Shown: positions 17,814 through 27,379 of the stretch, piece by piece
Layout of the letters: each line of letters opens with the position of its first letter
Position numbering within the stretch: the stretch's first letter is position 1
Source: Rheinheimera soli
GTDB taxonomy: Bacteria > Pseudomonadota > Gammaproteobacteria > Enterobacterales > Alteromonadaceae
Reading direction: 5' to 3'
Length of the DNA: 64,000 nucleotides
Assembly: GCF_021290985.1 (NCBI RefSeq)
Contig: NZ_JAJOYU010000009.1
Location: 79,704 to 143,703, forward strand
Made by a program: the position numbers and the translations under genes
Notes under the pieces: model-generated
Database searches by the model: none
What the model was told of the DNA's origin: nothing
What the model saw: only the letters and a program-made list of their open reading frames with translations

Positions 17814-20201
17814 GTGTCGTATTCAGGTTGTTTTCACTGCAATGAAGTTATTCCCAAAGGTTCAGATTTTAGCCTGCTTATAGAGCAACAACAGAGGCAG
17901 TTTTGCTGCCCTGGTTGTCTGGCTGTTGCTGAAACTATTATCGATCAGGGACTGGGTGATTATTATAAATTCCGAACTGCCCCTGCCAGTAAAGCTGAAC
18001 TGGTACCCGGTCAATTGCAATTGGTCAATTATGACAGCGCTGAAGTACTGGCCGATCTGACCCAAAACAAAGATAACCAAACTCAAATTGAGTTATCCAT
18101 CAGTGGGATCAGCTGTGCAGCCTGCGCCTGGCTGATTGAAAAGCAACTGAAAAAGAATCCTGCCGTCTACAGCGTCAGCGTCAACTCCAGTACAGCCCGC
18201 TGCATCCTTAGTTGGGATGTAAAACAACTTAAACTCAGCGATATCCTCACCAGTATCAGTCAATTAGGCTATCAGGCTTCGCCTTTTATGGCCGATCAGG
18301 AAGAAGCTATTCAGCAAGCCGAGCTACGCCGTTTTTTAAAGCGCCTGGCTGTGTCCGGTATTATGAGTATGCAGGTAATGATGCTGGCGTTTGGCCTGTA
18401 TTTTGGCGAATACACTGGCATAGAACCCCAATTTGAAGGTTATTTACGCTGGATCAGTTTGTTATTAACCACTCCTGTGGTGTTTTACAGCGCTAAGCCT
18501 TTTACTTTAAGTGCCTGGCGGGCAATCAAAGGCCGCGAGCTGAATATGGATGTGCCAGTGACTCTGGCTGTGTTTTATACCTTTATCGCTTCGGCTTACG
18601 CGACTTTATTTGGCATAGGTGAAGTCTATTTTGAATCTGTGTGTATGTTTGTGTTTTTGCTGCAGCTCGGTAAGTTTTTTGAATTCCGCGCCAGAGCACA
18701 GGCCCGTGCAGCGACCGGAAATTTATTAAAAATCATGCCGGTATCAGCCCGACTGGTGCAAGGTGATGAACTCATTCCAACCTCAGCCCGTCGTTTGGAA
18801 GCAGGACAGATTATTTTAGTACAAGCCGGTGAAACCATAGCCGCAGACGGTGTTGTGCTTTCGGGCGAAAGTTCGGTGGACGAATCCATGCTCACCGGCG
18901 AATACAAGGCTGTCAGCAAAGCAGCTGGCGACCTTGTGATGGCAGGCAGTATTAATCATGACGGTGTATTAAAAGTTACAGTACATCAGGCTTTAGTCTC
19001 TTCCCGTTTAGGCCAGATCATTAGTCTGCAGCAGCAGACTCTGAACCAAAAACCGCAAATCGTTGAAAAAACCACCCAACTTGCACGCTTTTTTATTCAG
19101 CGTTTGTTGGTCATAGCTTTGGCTACTTTTTTAGTCTGGTATTTCTGGCTGGATCAGGAAAGAGCCTTTTGGGTCACCTTATCGGTGCTGGTCGCCACCT
19201 GCCCTTGCGCTTTAACCTTAGCCACGCCGACTGCTATTACCTGTGCTTTGGCTCGTTTAAACCGCAAAGGAATTTTGATAAAAAACCAACAAGTGCTGGA
19301 AATACTGCCACAACTGACATCGGTATTTCTTGATAAAACCGGTAGTCTGACCCAAGGCCGTTTTAGTATTTTACGCACCCAACTGCATAACACTGCATAT
19401 GACGAAGCAAGCCTGTTAGCATTGATTGCCCGTATTGAAACCTACTCAGAGCACCCTATAGCCCGAGCCTTTAACTCTTACCTGAACACAGAGATAAAAG
19501 TTGAGCAGGTACAAGTGCATGTTGGCTCAGGCTTATCGGCGCTCTGGCTGCAAAATGATGTTTCCTTGACTGTTAAAGTGGGCAGCGCGGCTTTTTGTGC
19601 TGTTCAGCACCAGACAGCTGCTGCCGTTTGCTGCACCATCAATAATCAATTAGTGTTATCGGTGGAACTTTCCGATGCGCTTCGCCCGGAAGTCCCTGCC
19701 CTTATGACTGCCTTAAAACAACGTGGTTTAACCTTGTCTATGCTGACGGGTGACTCTTCTGTTCAAGTGGAAGAAGTGCAGCACCAATTGCAGTTTGATC
19801 AGGTATTTAAAGGCTGTAGTCCTGAACAAAAAGTAGAACATATCCAGCAGGCCGTCTCGCAAGGTGATAAAGTGCTGATGCTGGGCGACGGTATTAATGA
19901 CAGCCCTTGCTTCCACGCCGCTCATGTTTCAGTGGCATTAGATTCAGGCACAGATTTATCAAAAAATCAGGCTGATGTGGTCTTGCTGCACAATGACTTA
20001 CACTTAGTGCAGCAATTGATTGAAGGGGCCGTGCTTGCGCAGCGTATTGTGAAGCAAAATCTATGGTGGGCTGTGGGTTACAATCTGGTGATCATTCCTT
20101 TAGCTGTAGCAGGTTTTGTATCGCCTTATATAGCCGTGATTGGCATGTCATTCAGTTCTATTTTAGTGGTGTCTAACTCGCTGAGGTTACTCAAACCATG
20201 A
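17814..20201 (+). CDS. ccoI: Copper-translocating P-type ATPase CcoI (FixI)
   Basis: This 795-residue P1B-type ATPase is thought to supply copper for assembly of the cbb3 oxidase. It begins with a cysteine-rich segment (CFHCNE and CCPGC) typical of FixI, then a heavy-metal-associated domain with GISCAACAW near residue 102. The transmembrane CPC motif is in ATCPCALTLATP, and the phosphorylation site reads DKTGSLTQG, with Ser where Thr is usual. The hinge motif GDGINDSP is near residue 695. The start is GTG at 17814. The stop overlaps ccoS by four bases. Confidence 0.95.
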   Translation: MSYSGCFHCNEVIPKGSDFSLLIEQQQRQFCCPGCLAVAETIIDQGLGDYYKFRTAPASKAELVPGQLQLVNYDSAEVLADLTQNKDNQTQIELSISGISCAACAWLIEKQLKKNPAVYSVSVNSSTARCILSWDVKQLKLSDILTSISQLGYQASPFMADQEEAIQQAELRRFLKRLAVSGIMSMQVMMLAFGLYFGEYTGIEPQFEGYLRWISLLLTTPVVFYSAKPFTLSAWRAIKGRELNMDVPVTLAVFYTFIASAYATLFGIGEVYFESVCMFVFLLQLGKFFEFRARAQARAATGNLLKIMPVSARLVQGDELIPTSARRLEAGQIILVQAGETIAADGVVLSGESSVDESMLTGEYKAVSKAAGDLVMAGSINHDGVLKVTVHQALVSSRLGQIISLQQQTLNQKPQIVEKTTQLARFFIQRLLVIALATFLVWYFWLDQERAFWVTLSVLVATCPCALTLATPTAITCALARLNRKGILIKNQQVLEILPQLTSVFLDKTGSLTQGRFSILRTQLHNTAYDEASLLALIARIETYSEHPIARAFNSYLNTEIKVEQVQVHVGSGLSALWLQNDVSLTVKVGSAAFCAVQHQTAAAVCCTINNQLVLSVELSDALRPEVPALMTALKQRGLTLSMLTGDSSVQVEEVQHQLQFDQVFKGCSPEQKVEHIQQAVSQGDKVLMLGDGINDSPCFHAAHVSVALDSGTDLSKNQADVVLLHNDLHLVQQLIEGAVLAQRIVKQNLWWAVGYNLVIIPLAVAGFVSPYIAVIGMSFSSILVVSNSLRLLKP

Positions 20202-20383
20202 GTATTATTTATGTGCTGATCCCTATCGCCATACTTTTTGTCTGCATTGGCCTTGGCATCTTTTTTTGGGCTGTACGTAGCCGCCAGTTTGATGATTTAA
20301 ACAAAGAAGGCATGAGCATTTTGTTTGAAGAAGAAAAACAAGCCGCCCCTCAAAACGATAAAGACAAACTGCCGCCTCAATGA
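20198..20383 (+). CDS. ccoS: cbb3 oxidase assembly protein CcoS
   Basis: This 61-residue protein has one transmembrane helix followed by the conserved WAVRSRQFDDLN segment typical of CcoS, then a charged tail. CcoS is needed for cofactor insertion into cbb3 oxidase in studied species. It overlaps the ATPase gene upstream and the next gene downstream by four bases each. Confidence 0.93.
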   Translation: MSIIYVLIPIAILFVCIGLGIFFWAVRSRQFDDLNKEGMSILFEEEKQAAPQNDKDKLPPQ

Positions 20384-21066
20384 ACGCTGAACTTGCAGTA
20401 AACCTTTTTGCCGCTTTGACTATTGGTTTTTTAGGCAGCAGTCATTGCCTGGTGATGTGTGGCGGTATAGCCAGTGCACTTCAACTCTCTATGCCCGGCT
20501 TGAGTCTGATACAGCAACTGAAGTTGCAACTGATGCTCAGCCTCGGCCGTTTAACGATTTATAGCCTTTTAGGCGCACTGACAGGGGCTTTTGGTGCAGC
20601 CGTGCTGGTCAAACTAGGTATTAGTTTATTCTGGCTAAAACTGCTTGCCGGTGTCCTGCTGCTGCTGATGGCCTTTTATGTGGCACGCTTGTGGTTTGCT
20701 TTGACTGTACTGGAAAAGTTTGGCTCGGCTTTGTGGCGTAAAGTTCAGCCTGTCGCCAAAACTTTGTTACCCCTTGATAGCAGCCACAAAGCCTTAGCTT
20801 ATGGTCTATGTTGGGGTTTTTTACCTTGTGGTCTGGTGTACAGCAGTTTAGGCTGGAGTCTGGCCAGTGGCAACGCCTTACAAGGCGCTTTACTGATGTT
20901 GGCTTTTGGTATCGGAACTTTACCAGCCATGCTGGCGGTGGGAAGCTTTGCCCGTCAGTTAAGTCAGTTTAAAAATAATAAACTGATCAGAGCCAGTGCT
21001 GCTTTTTTACTGGCGCTCTATGCGTTGTACACTATAGCTATTGCATTAGCTCCACGACTTTTCTAA
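20380..21066 (+). CDS. SafE/TauE-like membrane protein of the cco cluster
   Basis: This 228-residue protein has about six transmembrane helices and starts with the motif [11 protein letters not shown] near residue 20, typical of the COG2836 branch of the sulfite exporter TauE/SafE superfamily that commonly follows ccoS. A second GLLPCG-like motif appears as [10 protein letters not shown] near residue 150. The cysteines and histidine suggest metal contact. It is translationally coupled to ccoS by a four-base overlap. The substrate is unknown; a role in copper or redox handling for the oxidase is inferred from context. Confidence 0.85.
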   Translation: MNAELAVNLFAALTIGFLGSSHCLVMCGGIASALQLSMPGLSLIQQLKLQLMLSLGRLTIYSLLGALTGAFGAAVLVKLGISLFWLKLLAGVLLLLMAFYVARLWFALTVLEKFGSALWRKVQPVAKTLLPLDSSHKALAYGLCWGFLPCGLVYSSLGWSLASGNALQGALLMLAFGIGTLPAMLAVGSFARQLSQFKNNKLIRASAAFLLALYALYTIAIALAPRLF

Positions 21067-21095
21067 GCTGGGAAAGTTGCTATAAAGGAATATCT

Positions 21096-21812
21096 ATGTC
21101 CGGTTCAAATTTAAGTTGCCAACACTGCGGTTTTAGTCAGTTATGCCTGCCCTTCAGCCTGAGTAATGCTGAATTGGACACGCTGGACGATATTATCGAA
21201 CGTAAAAAGCCTTTGCATAAAGGTGACTTTTTGGTGGAAGCCGGTACAGCTTTGCATTCTCTGTATGCCGTGCGTAGCGGATCTTTTAAAACTTTTACCT
21301 TAACCGAATCCGGCGAAGAACAAATTACCGGCTTTCATTTGCCTGGTGATGTGATAGGTTTTGATGCGATAGGCGAGCAGCAGCATCCCAGCTTTGCTCA
21401 GGCACTCGAAACCGCTATGGTCTGTGAAATACCTTACAGTCAAATGGACCAGTTGATGGGCGAATTACCCAAACTTCGTCAACAAATGATGCGGCTGATG
21501 AGTCAGGATATTAGCGGTGATCAGCAAATGTTGTTATTGCTGAACCGGAAAAATGCTGAAGAAAAACTGGCCGCCTTTTTAACCAATCTGGCTCAACGTT
21601 TTTCTAATCGTGGTTTTTCAAAAAAAGAATTTCGTTTAAGCATGACCCGAGGCGAAATAGGCAATTATTTAGGCCTGACTGTTGAAACTATTAGCCGTTT
21701 ATTAGGTCGATTCCATAAGGACGATTTAATACAGGTGGATGGAAAACTGATCAGCATCAGTAATCCGGACGCTTTAAGCAAACTGGCTGGTGGCTCCGCT
21801 ATCGCTCGCTGA
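21096..21812 (+). CDS. fnr: Fumarate/nitrate reduction regulator FNR
   Basis: This 238-residue protein is an oxygen-sensing CRP-family regulator that carries a 4Fe-4S cluster. The N-terminal cysteines are present as [10 protein letters not shown] (Cys8, 11 and 17), and the fourth is in MVCEIPY near residue 110. The C-terminal helix-turn-helix reads [13 protein letters not shown], identical in the recognition helix to E. coli FNR, so it should bind TTGATNNNNATCAA. It starts after AAAGGAATATCT and lies downstream of the cbb3 genes that FNR commonly regulates. Confidence 0.96.
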   Translation: MSGSNLSCQHCGFSQLCLPFSLSNAELDTLDDIIERKKPLHKGDFLVEAGTALHSLYAVRSGSFKTFTLTESGEEQITGFHLPGDVIGFDAIGEQQHPSFAQALETAMVCEIPYSQMDQLMGELPKLRQQMMRLMSQDISGDQQMLLLLNRKNAEEKLAAFLTNLAQRFSNRGFSKKEFRLSMTRGEIGNYLGLTVETISRLLGRFHKDDLIQVDGKLISISNPDALSKLAGGSAIAR

Positions 21813-21909
21813 TCATACAAAGTATTGATCCAGCACAAGGAATTATCAGCCTACCTTCGCTACCTTGGCTACACTTACAGGGTACGCCTTAGCTTAGCAG
21901 GAGCATGAT

Positions 21910-22842
21910 ATGACCTTATATCCAAAAGTATTGGTAGTGCTGGACCCTTCTGTGGCTGAACAAAAAGCCCTGAATCGGGCCGTTGAACTGGCCAAACTAC
22001 AAGACTGCCAACTGACGGCCTTTTTATCCATTTACGATTTTTCTTACGAAATGACCACTATGTTATCCGGTGAAGAACGCGAGTCGATGCGTCAAGCCGT
22101 GATCAACGACCGTGAACTTTGGATCAGTGAACTGGTGGCCGTTTATCAGGAGCAAGGCCTGAAGATTGATATTCAGGTGGTCTGGCACAACAGGCCTTTT
22201 GAGGCCATAGTGCAGGCTGTTTTAGAAAAAGAGTACGATTTGGTGATCAAAGGCACCCATGATCACGACGTATTGAAGTCCATGATATTTACCCCAACCG
22301 ACTGGCATATTTTGCGTAAGTGCCCTTGCCCCGTATTGCTGGTCAAAGATCATGACTGGCCGGAGCATGGCAATATAGTGGCAGCTGTAAATGCTGGCAG
22401 TGAGCAAAGCCACCATAGCTCATTGAATCAACGTATTATTCAGCAATCGAAACAACTGGCCGCTCTGCTTAACGGCAAAGTGCAGCTGGTGAACGCTTTC
22501 CCTGGTACGCCGGTCAATATTGCTATCGAAATTCCTGAATTCAATCCACAGGAATACAACCAGACCATGAAAAACCACCATCTGGATTCAGTACAAAAGC
22601 TGGCGCGAGAGTTTGAATTAGATTCCAGTCAGACCCATGTCCTTGAAGGTATGCCAGAAGATGTGATCCCAAAAATGGCGCAACAACTGGATGCCGAAAT
22701 GGTGGTGATTGGCACCATTGGCCGTACTGGTTTATCAGCGGCCATTATTGGCAATACAGCTGAGCATGTGATAGACAGGCTCGATTGTGACGTTTTGGCT
22801 GTCAAACCAGCAGGTTTTGTTTGCCCTTTAGCAAAACATTAA
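21910..22842 (+). CDS. uspE: Universal stress protein E
   Basis: This 310-residue protein consists of two tandem Usp domains, about residues 3-145 and 155-305. The second ends with the ATP-binding-type motif GTIGRTGLSAAIIGNTAE. It matches UspE of enterobacteria in length and in its place next to fnr. UspE proteins are linked to stress survival and motility/adhesion; the molecular activity is poorly known. A terminator follows. Confidence 0.92.
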   Translation: MTLYPKVLVVLDPSVAEQKALNRAVELAKLQDCQLTAFLSIYDFSYEMTTMLSGEERESMRQAVINDRELWISELVAVYQEQGLKIDIQVVWHNRPFEAIVQAVLEKEYDLVIKGTHDHDVLKSMIFTPTDWHILRKCPCPVLLVKDHDWPEHGNIVAAVNAGSEQSHHSSLNQRIIQQSKQLAALLNGKVQLVNAFPGTPVNIAIEIPEFNPQEYNQTMKNHHLDSVQKLAREFELDSSQTHVLEGMPEDVIPKMAQQLDAEMVVIGTIGRTGLSAAIIGNTAEHVIDRLDCDVLAVKPAGFVCPLAKH

Positions 22843-22869
22843 GTTCCGCAAGATCCAAAGCTACAAAGC

Positions 22870-22903
22870 TGGCGCGTAGTTGGTTATACTACGCGCCATT
22901 TTT
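22870..22903 (+). terminator. Intrinsic terminator of uspE
   Basis: TGGCGCGTAG and CTACGCGCCA form a perfect 10-bp stem around a nine-base loop and are followed by TTTTT. It lies 28 bases after the uspE stop and just before ttcA. Confidence 0.9.
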
Positions 22904-22921
22904 CCGTAGGGTCGTTGTTTT

Positions 22922-23845
22922 ATGTCACATGCAGCCGAAGCCAAAGCACAATATAACCTGAACAAATTACACAAACGCCTGCGCCGTGGCGTAGGTCAGG
23001 CTATTGCTGACTTTAATATGATTGAAGAAGGCGACAAAGTCATGGTGTGCTTGTCAGGTGGTAAAGACAGCTACACTATGCTGGACATATTGCTCAACCT
23101 GCAACAATCCGCCCCTATTCAATTTTCTATAGTTGCAGTGAATCTGGACCAGAAACAACCTGGTTTTCCGGCCGATGTTTTGCCCAATTATTTAAGCCGT
23201 ATTGGTGTTGATTTTCAGATTGTGACTGAAGACACCTACTCTATTGTCAAAGACAAAATTCCTGAAGGCAAAACCACCTGCTCTTTATGCTCCCGTCTGC
23301 GCCGTGGCATTTTGTATCGCACAGCCAAAGAGCTTGGAGCCACTAAAATTGCATTGGGCCATCACCGCGACGACATGATTGAAACTATGTTTCTGAATAT
23401 GTTTTACGGCGGAAAAATGAAGTCCATGCCAGCTAAGCTGATCAGTGACAACGGCGAGCATATCGTCATTCGCCCTCTGGCCTATTGCCGCGAAAAAGAC
23501 ATCGAAAAATACTCCATTGCCCGTGAGTTTCCGATCATTCCTTGTAACTTATGCGGCTCACAAGATGGTTTGCAGCGTCAGGTCGTCAAGGAAATGCTGC
23601 AGGACTGGGACAAACGTTTCCCTGGCCGCATCGAAACTATGTTTCAGGCCATGCAGAATATTGTGCCTTCTCATATGATTGACAAAAATCTGTTTGATTT
23701 TGCCGGCATCAGTAAGGACAGCCCACTACCTGCAGAAGGTGATATGGCCTTTGATAAACCTGACGTACCTAAAGTACCGGTAGGTTTAATCCAGGATGAA
23801 GACGAACCAGCAACTGACAAAGTTCAGTTTGTAGAACTACTGTAG
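22922..23845 (+). CDS. ttcA: tRNA 2-thiocytidine(32) synthetase TtcA
   Basis: This 307-residue PP-loop protein thiolates cytidine 32 of some tRNAs using an iron-sulfur cluster and ATP. The PP-loop is SGGKDS near residue 45. The two CxxC motifs, CSLC near residue 120 and CNLC near residue 208, are present, and GHHRDD follows the first. Length and motifs match E. coli TtcA. The gene sits downstream of fnr and uspE, as in several gammaproteobacteria. Confidence 0.95.
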   Translation: MSHAAEAKAQYNLNKLHKRLRRGVGQAIADFNMIEEGDKVMVCLSGGKDSYTMLDILLNLQQSAPIQFSIVAVNLDQKQPGFPADVLPNYLSRIGVDFQIVTEDTYSIVKDKIPEGKTTCSLCSRLRRGILYRTAKELGATKIALGHHRDDMIETMFLNMFYGGKMKSMPAKLISDNGEHIVIRPLAYCREKDIEKYSIAREFPIIPCNLCGSQDGLQRQVVKEMLQDWDKRFPGRIETMFQAMQNIVPSHMIDKNLFDFAGISKDSPLPAEGDMAFDKPDVPKVPVGLIQDEDEPATDKVQFVELL

Positions 23846-23849
23846 GGAC

Positions 23850-23866
23850 CGGGCTTGCCCCGCCCG
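23850..23866 (+). terminator. Weak hairpin after ttcA
   Basis: CGGGC and GCCCG form a five-bp stem around TTGCCCC, directly after the ttcA stop. There is no T-run, so it could be a weak terminator or a short extragenic repeat unit. Confidence 0.3.
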
Positions 23867-23905
23867 TCTATAATTCCAATCCTATGTCAGGCCACAATTC
23901 AGAAT

Positions 23906-24475
23906 TCAACAGCGCTTGTTAAATTCATCAAAGAGCAGCATCAGCTGCTCTTTTTCATTCGGGTAACCGCTTTGTAGCAACAGTTCCATCACCACTTCAA
24001 CTGTACACAAAGCCCCTTCTTTTTGGTTACGCCGCAGTTTATAGGATGAAGGCTGATCAGCTGAAATACCCAACCGATAGCAGGATTGCAAATATGAGCT
24101 TTGCCTGAGCATTTTGGCTGCTTCCTGCCAGGTTGCATCCAACAACAGCCAATGTCTGACAGCTTCAGCCTGGCGCAATGCCAGTTGATTAGAAGCCGTT
24201 AGATTTTGAGGCTGATACAGGCCCAGCTGCAACAGATAACAGGCTACAGGCGTTTCAGCCGTCATCAGCTCAGGTGACAAGGGATAAACTAACCCCAGCT
24301 GTTGCTGAGTCGCTAATTCTAACAGCAGCACATTGGGCTCTTTCCGCTGCCACTCGATCAATTCAACCCTGACCTTCGCAGAAGCGGCCAAAGACTGGAG
24401 CACCAGAGCACCGGTATTGGTGTCCTTTTGCAGTTCTCTGCTGTGGGTCAGCAGATAAAGTACCAGCTCCGGCAT
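23906..24475 (-). CDS. DTW-domain protein (TapT-like tRNA modification)
   Basis: This 189-residue protein has the C-terminal signature of the DTW superfamily: LLLDATWQEA near residue 121, where the name-giving triplet reads D-A-T-W, followed by YKLRRNQKEGALCTVE near residue 154. Studied members transfer an aminocarboxypropyl group from S-adenosylmethionine to tRNA uridines. The N-terminal cysteine cluster found in many DTW proteins is missing here. It follows the secreted DUF gene by five bases on the same strand, probably one operon with that gene and the Bax-like gene. Specific substrate unknown. Confidence 0.8.
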   Translation of the reverse strand: MPELVLYLLTHSRELQKDTNTGALVLQSLAASAKVRVELIEWQRKEPNVLLLELATQQQLGLVYPLSPELMTAETPVACYLLQLGLYQPQNLTASNQLALRQAEAVRHWLLLDATWQEAAKMLRQSSYLQSCYRLGISADQPSSYKLRRNQKEGALCTVEVVMELLLQSGYPNEKEQLMLLFDEFNKRC

Positions 24476-24480
24476 TTGGT

Positions 24481-25131
24481 TTAAGGTTGCTGTAACAAAG
24501 GCGTGGCGTGATCCGGTACTTTAGAAAACTCAACTGTTGCACTGTCAGCCAAATTGGCTGGTAATTGAATACGACAACGAGTTTGCTCACACAGCAGTTG
24601 CTGCTGAAAAGTTGCATCTGTACTTTGCGCCATCACTTCGGTCGCAAAATGCAGAGTTAAACCCGAAACATCTGGTAACCAGTACTTACCAAGACCAGCC
24701 AATGAATCTAAAAGCTCGTCGAACTGGCTTTGTAACTTACGCAGTTGAGCAACAGTCACCTGTTGTGGCACTGGCATTTTGCTGCGTAACTTAAAGTTTA
24801 AATCGCAGGAATGAGCACCCTCTGGCTGCTTCAATACGATTAATGCTTTACGGCTATTAAGCAACTCATCGTAAGGTAGAATCAGCTCACCATTGTTGGC
24901 GATAGTTAAAGGAGCTTCAGAAATGTCTGTTGTGATCACTGCATTGTCCACAACACAAGGATCGTTAGTGCCGGCTTTTTGCAGCATAAAGGCCAGCGTA
25001 ATATCACTGAATTCGACCTTCTCGCTTTTTTTCATCCGGGAATAAAAGCCATCGTAATTAAATACGGTATCAGCTAAGGCTGAACCGCTAAAAACAACCA
25101 GCGCACTGGCCAGAACATAAGATTTCATCAT
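24481..25131 (-). CDS. Secreted protein of unknown function (DUF2987-like)
   Basis: This is a 216-residue exported protein with a signal peptide ending near SGSALA (residues 16-21). Four cysteines in the mature part (CVVD, CDLN, CEQTRC) may form two disulfides. It resembles an uncharacterised Shewanella family that I recall as DUF2987. The first two codons are both ATG. The start overlaps the stop of the upstream Bax-like gene by one base (TAATG), and the DTW gene follows by five bases, so these three form an operon. No function can be assigned. Confidence 0.75.
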   Translation of the reverse strand: MMKSYVLASALVVFSGSALADTVFNYDGFYSRMKKSEKVEFSDITLAFMLQKAGTNDPCVVDNAVITTDISEAPLTIANNGELILPYDELLNSRKALIVLKQPEGAHSCDLNFKLRSKMPVPQQVTVAQLRKLQSQFDELLDSLAGLGKYWLPDVSGLTLHFATEVMAQSTDATFQQQLLCEQTRCRIQLPANLADSATVEFSKVPDHATPLLQQP

Positions 25132-25991
25132 TAGCTGTCTATATGTTTAGTATTGGCTTTGAGCATGGTATGGATTTCGTTAACATAATCCTGGCCACGC
25201 TCTGAATACCGGATCAACCCTGTCACCAGATGGTGTCCGGCTACTTCGCCTTCAGCGCGGCGTTTTGCCCTGATTTGACGTAAATTTTCATACACATAAA
25301 AGGTGTTCAGATTGTAGAAGTAACTGTTAATTGCAGCAGCTACATGAGGAAACACTGCCACCTCATGGTATTTACCTGCACTGCGTTTTTGTGGTACCAC
25401 ACCACAACCTGCTCTGAAACACCACTGACCAAAAAAGTTATAGGCCTCTAAAGCAAAGCGACTGGTGCCCCAGCCTGATTCTTTTGCCGCCTGGATCAGC
25501 ACTAAGTCCGCAGGTATCATGTCGACCCGGCTCAACAATAAGCGAAAACCTTCCGCATCTACGTCCGGATAATCCAGCTTAAATTCGTCGTACAGACTAT
25601 AAATAAAAGCGTATTCTTCCACTGTCAGTTCTTGTTGAGTCTGCTTCTGCTGAACTTCGATGATCTGCTGCCGGATATGCAATAGTCTGGCGTTTTCTCG
25701 TTCTATAAAAGGTAATAAATAGTCAAAAAAAGCCTTTTTCTTTTCAACCACATCTTTGTATTGCTCAAAATCTGGCACAGGCAGTAATTCGGGCATAGCC
25801 ACAGGATAAGCCAGTCGTTTTAACAACTTGCGCTGGTCCGCAGCATCCAAAGCTGAAAGTTTAGAAGGCATTTGCCATTCTGCTAACGAAGCAATGTCTT
25901 CAACAGGAGCAGGTCTCAGCCATGGGTAAGCCGCGGCACAAAGCACGACAGCCCATAACAACAACCAAAAGCTCAATTCTGTTTTTTTCAT
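25131..25991 (-). CDS. Bax-like glucosaminidase-domain protein
   Basis: From the ATG at 25991 this is a 286-residue protein with an N-terminal transmembrane or signal segment (FWLLLWAVVLCAAAYPW). The C-terminal part is a FlgJ/Bax-type glucosaminidase domain; the probable catalytic glutamate is in AAKESGWGTSRFA near residue 169, followed by NFFGQWCF. Such proteins cut peptidoglycan glycan strands or are relatives of unknown activity, acting in the periplasm. The upstream ATG at 26150 adds 53 residues of unlikely composition before the signal segment and is rejected as the start. Confidence 0.85.
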   Translation of the reverse strand: MKKTELSFWLLLWAVVLCAAAYPWLRPAPVEDIASLAEWQMPSKLSALDAADQRKLLKRLAYPVAMPELLPVPDFEQYKDVVEKKKAFFDYLLPFIERENARLLHIRQQIIEVQQKQTQQELTVEEYAFIYSLYDEFKLDYPDVDAEGFRLLLSRVDMIPADLVLIQAAKESGWGTSRFALEAYNFFGQWCFRAGCGVVPQKRSAGKYHEVAVFPHVAAAINSYFYNLNTFYVYENLRQIRAKRRAEGEVAGHHLVTGLIRYSERGQDYVNEIHTMLKANTKHIDS

Positions 25992-26209
25992 GCGATACCC
26001 TGATTTCGCCTTTATCCGAGCCCGCCACTGAATGAGCTGGACCACAACGGTGCGTATTCTAACCAGATCCGTTGATAGTTTCGACCACAAAATGGCCTGA
26101 ACACTAAACCCACCAGGACAAGGAAACACTAACATATTGTATTTAAACAATATTTAAGTTAGCAAGAAAACTGCATACTCGGCTATAACTATGAAAAAAG
26201 GAGAATAAC

Positions 26210-26842
26210 ATGCGTAAACTTACTTTAATTTCTGCTCTGGTTTTGGCTTTATCTGCAACAACAGCAGTAGCTGACGATGTCAAAGTGCTGGAAAAAACTA
26301 TAGATGCAAAAAGCTTTACCAAGCTGGTGCTCGACGTTCCTGTTGGTGAAATTGACGTAAAAGTAGCTGAAGGAACAGAAATCAGCTTAGTTGTCGAGTT
26401 AGAAGCTGACAAAAACTGGTTAGGTCGCAGCTCTGATATATCAGACGCAAGCATCAATGTACGTGAAGACGGTTCCACCCTGAAACTGAAGGTCGATTTG
26501 GAAGATGACGACGATGTAAAACAAAGCTGGACAGTAAAAATGCCTGCAGAAATGGCAGTGGCATTAAATTTAGGTGTAGGCTCTGTTGAAGTTGACGATC
26601 TGACTTCAGATATCAATGTCGATTTGGGTGTAGGCGATGTTGACATCAAAGTAGATACCAGCCTCTATGCTTCCATCGAACTGGATGCTGGTGTAGGTGA
26701 TACATCTATTAAAGGTGGCAAAGGCCGTTATCAGCAGGAACGTGTATTAGTCACCAGTTCGAGTGAGTTAAATGGCTCAGGCAAAGCTGGACTGGAAGCC
26801 AATGTAGGTGTAGGTGATATTGAAGTGCGCGATAACCAGTAA
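26210..26842 (+). CDS. Secreted DUF4097-like beta-repeat protein
   Basis: This 210-residue exported protein has a signal peptide ending near TTAVADD (about residue 22). The mature part is made of short beta repeats with recurring G-V-G-D/S motifs (LGVGSVEV, LGVGDVDI, AGVGDTSI, VGVGDIEV), the pattern of DUF4097/adhesin-like right-handed beta structures. It starts after AAAGGAG. It is divergent from the Bax-like operon and convergent with the LRAT-like gene. Its function is not known; related proteins are envelope-associated. Confidence 0.82.
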   Translation: MRKLTLISALVLALSATTAVADDVKVLEKTIDAKSFTKLVLDVPVGEIDVKVAEGTEISLVVELEADKNWLGRSSDISDASINVREDGSTLKLKVDLEDDDDVKQSWTVKMPAEMAVALNLGVGSVEVDDLTSDINVDLGVGDVDIKVDTSLYASIELDAGVGDTSIKGGKGRYQQERVLVTSSSELNGSGKAGLEANVGVGDIEVRDNQ

Positions 26843-26850
26843 TTGGTCTG

Positions 26851-27261
26851 CTAAGGCGCTTTATGCAACCAATTGGGGGTAAAGCGCCAGTACGTTGTTA
26901 GTGCCTGCTTTAAATCAAAAAAACTGGTTAATGGCAATGAGTCACCGCTGATACAAGCGTAAGTAAAGCGGTGGCAGTTGTTCCTTAACAAGTCGTAATC
27001 CTGATAACTGTAAATCTGCTCGATAGCCCTGTTGGCAGCAATTTCTGAGCCTATGATGTCACCTGCCGGATTGGTAGCAAAAATCAGTTCAGCGCCAGAG
27101 CGGTCGGCTAAAAATCTCTGAAAGGATAAGGAACGCACTAAACCAGACCCTGCCAGCTCCACTATTTGCCCTTCTCCTATGTAAATGCCTGTGTGCTCAA
27201 AAAACTGAAAAATTTCGCAGCCAACCACGGCGCCCACAGGGATAGTTCGCAGACTTGTCAT
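26851..27261 (-). CDS. LRAT/NlpC-P60-like protein
   Basis: This 136-residue protein has the permuted NlpC/P60 (LRAT-like) signature: a histidine in EHTGIYIGEG near residue 23 and the catalytic cysteine in RNNCHRFTYA near residue 95. Such domains act as acyltransferases, thioesterases or peptidases. There is no signal peptide. I chose the ATG at 27261 because AGGAGC lies at the right distance; an ATG at 27297 would add 12 residues without one. The substrate is unknown. Confidence 0.78.
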   Translation of the reverse strand: MTSLRTIPVGAVVGCEIFQFFEHTGIYIGEGQIVELAGSGLVRSLSFQRFLADRSGAELIFATNPAGDIIGSEIAANRAIEQIYSYQDYDLLRNNCHRFTYACISGDSLPLTSFFDLKQALTTYWRFTPNWLHKAP

Positions 27262-27379
27262 AAAGCTCCTGATTTCGCCGATTTTTTTTGCAATCATACT
27301 TGCAAAAGACGTCTAGGCGTGTAAAAAGGTGTAAGCAAAGATATTACTAATTAACAAACGGAGTAGATAGGATAGCGGT

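Noticed and set aside
21825..21838. TTGATCCAGCACAA upstream of uspE as an FNR box
   Set aside because: Second half matches only three of five positions; too weak to list as a site.
26143..26649. 168-codon antisense frame opposite the DUF4097-like gene
   Set aside because: Its serine-rich composition comes from the repetitive opposite strand; the plus-strand gene has a signal peptide and ribosome site.
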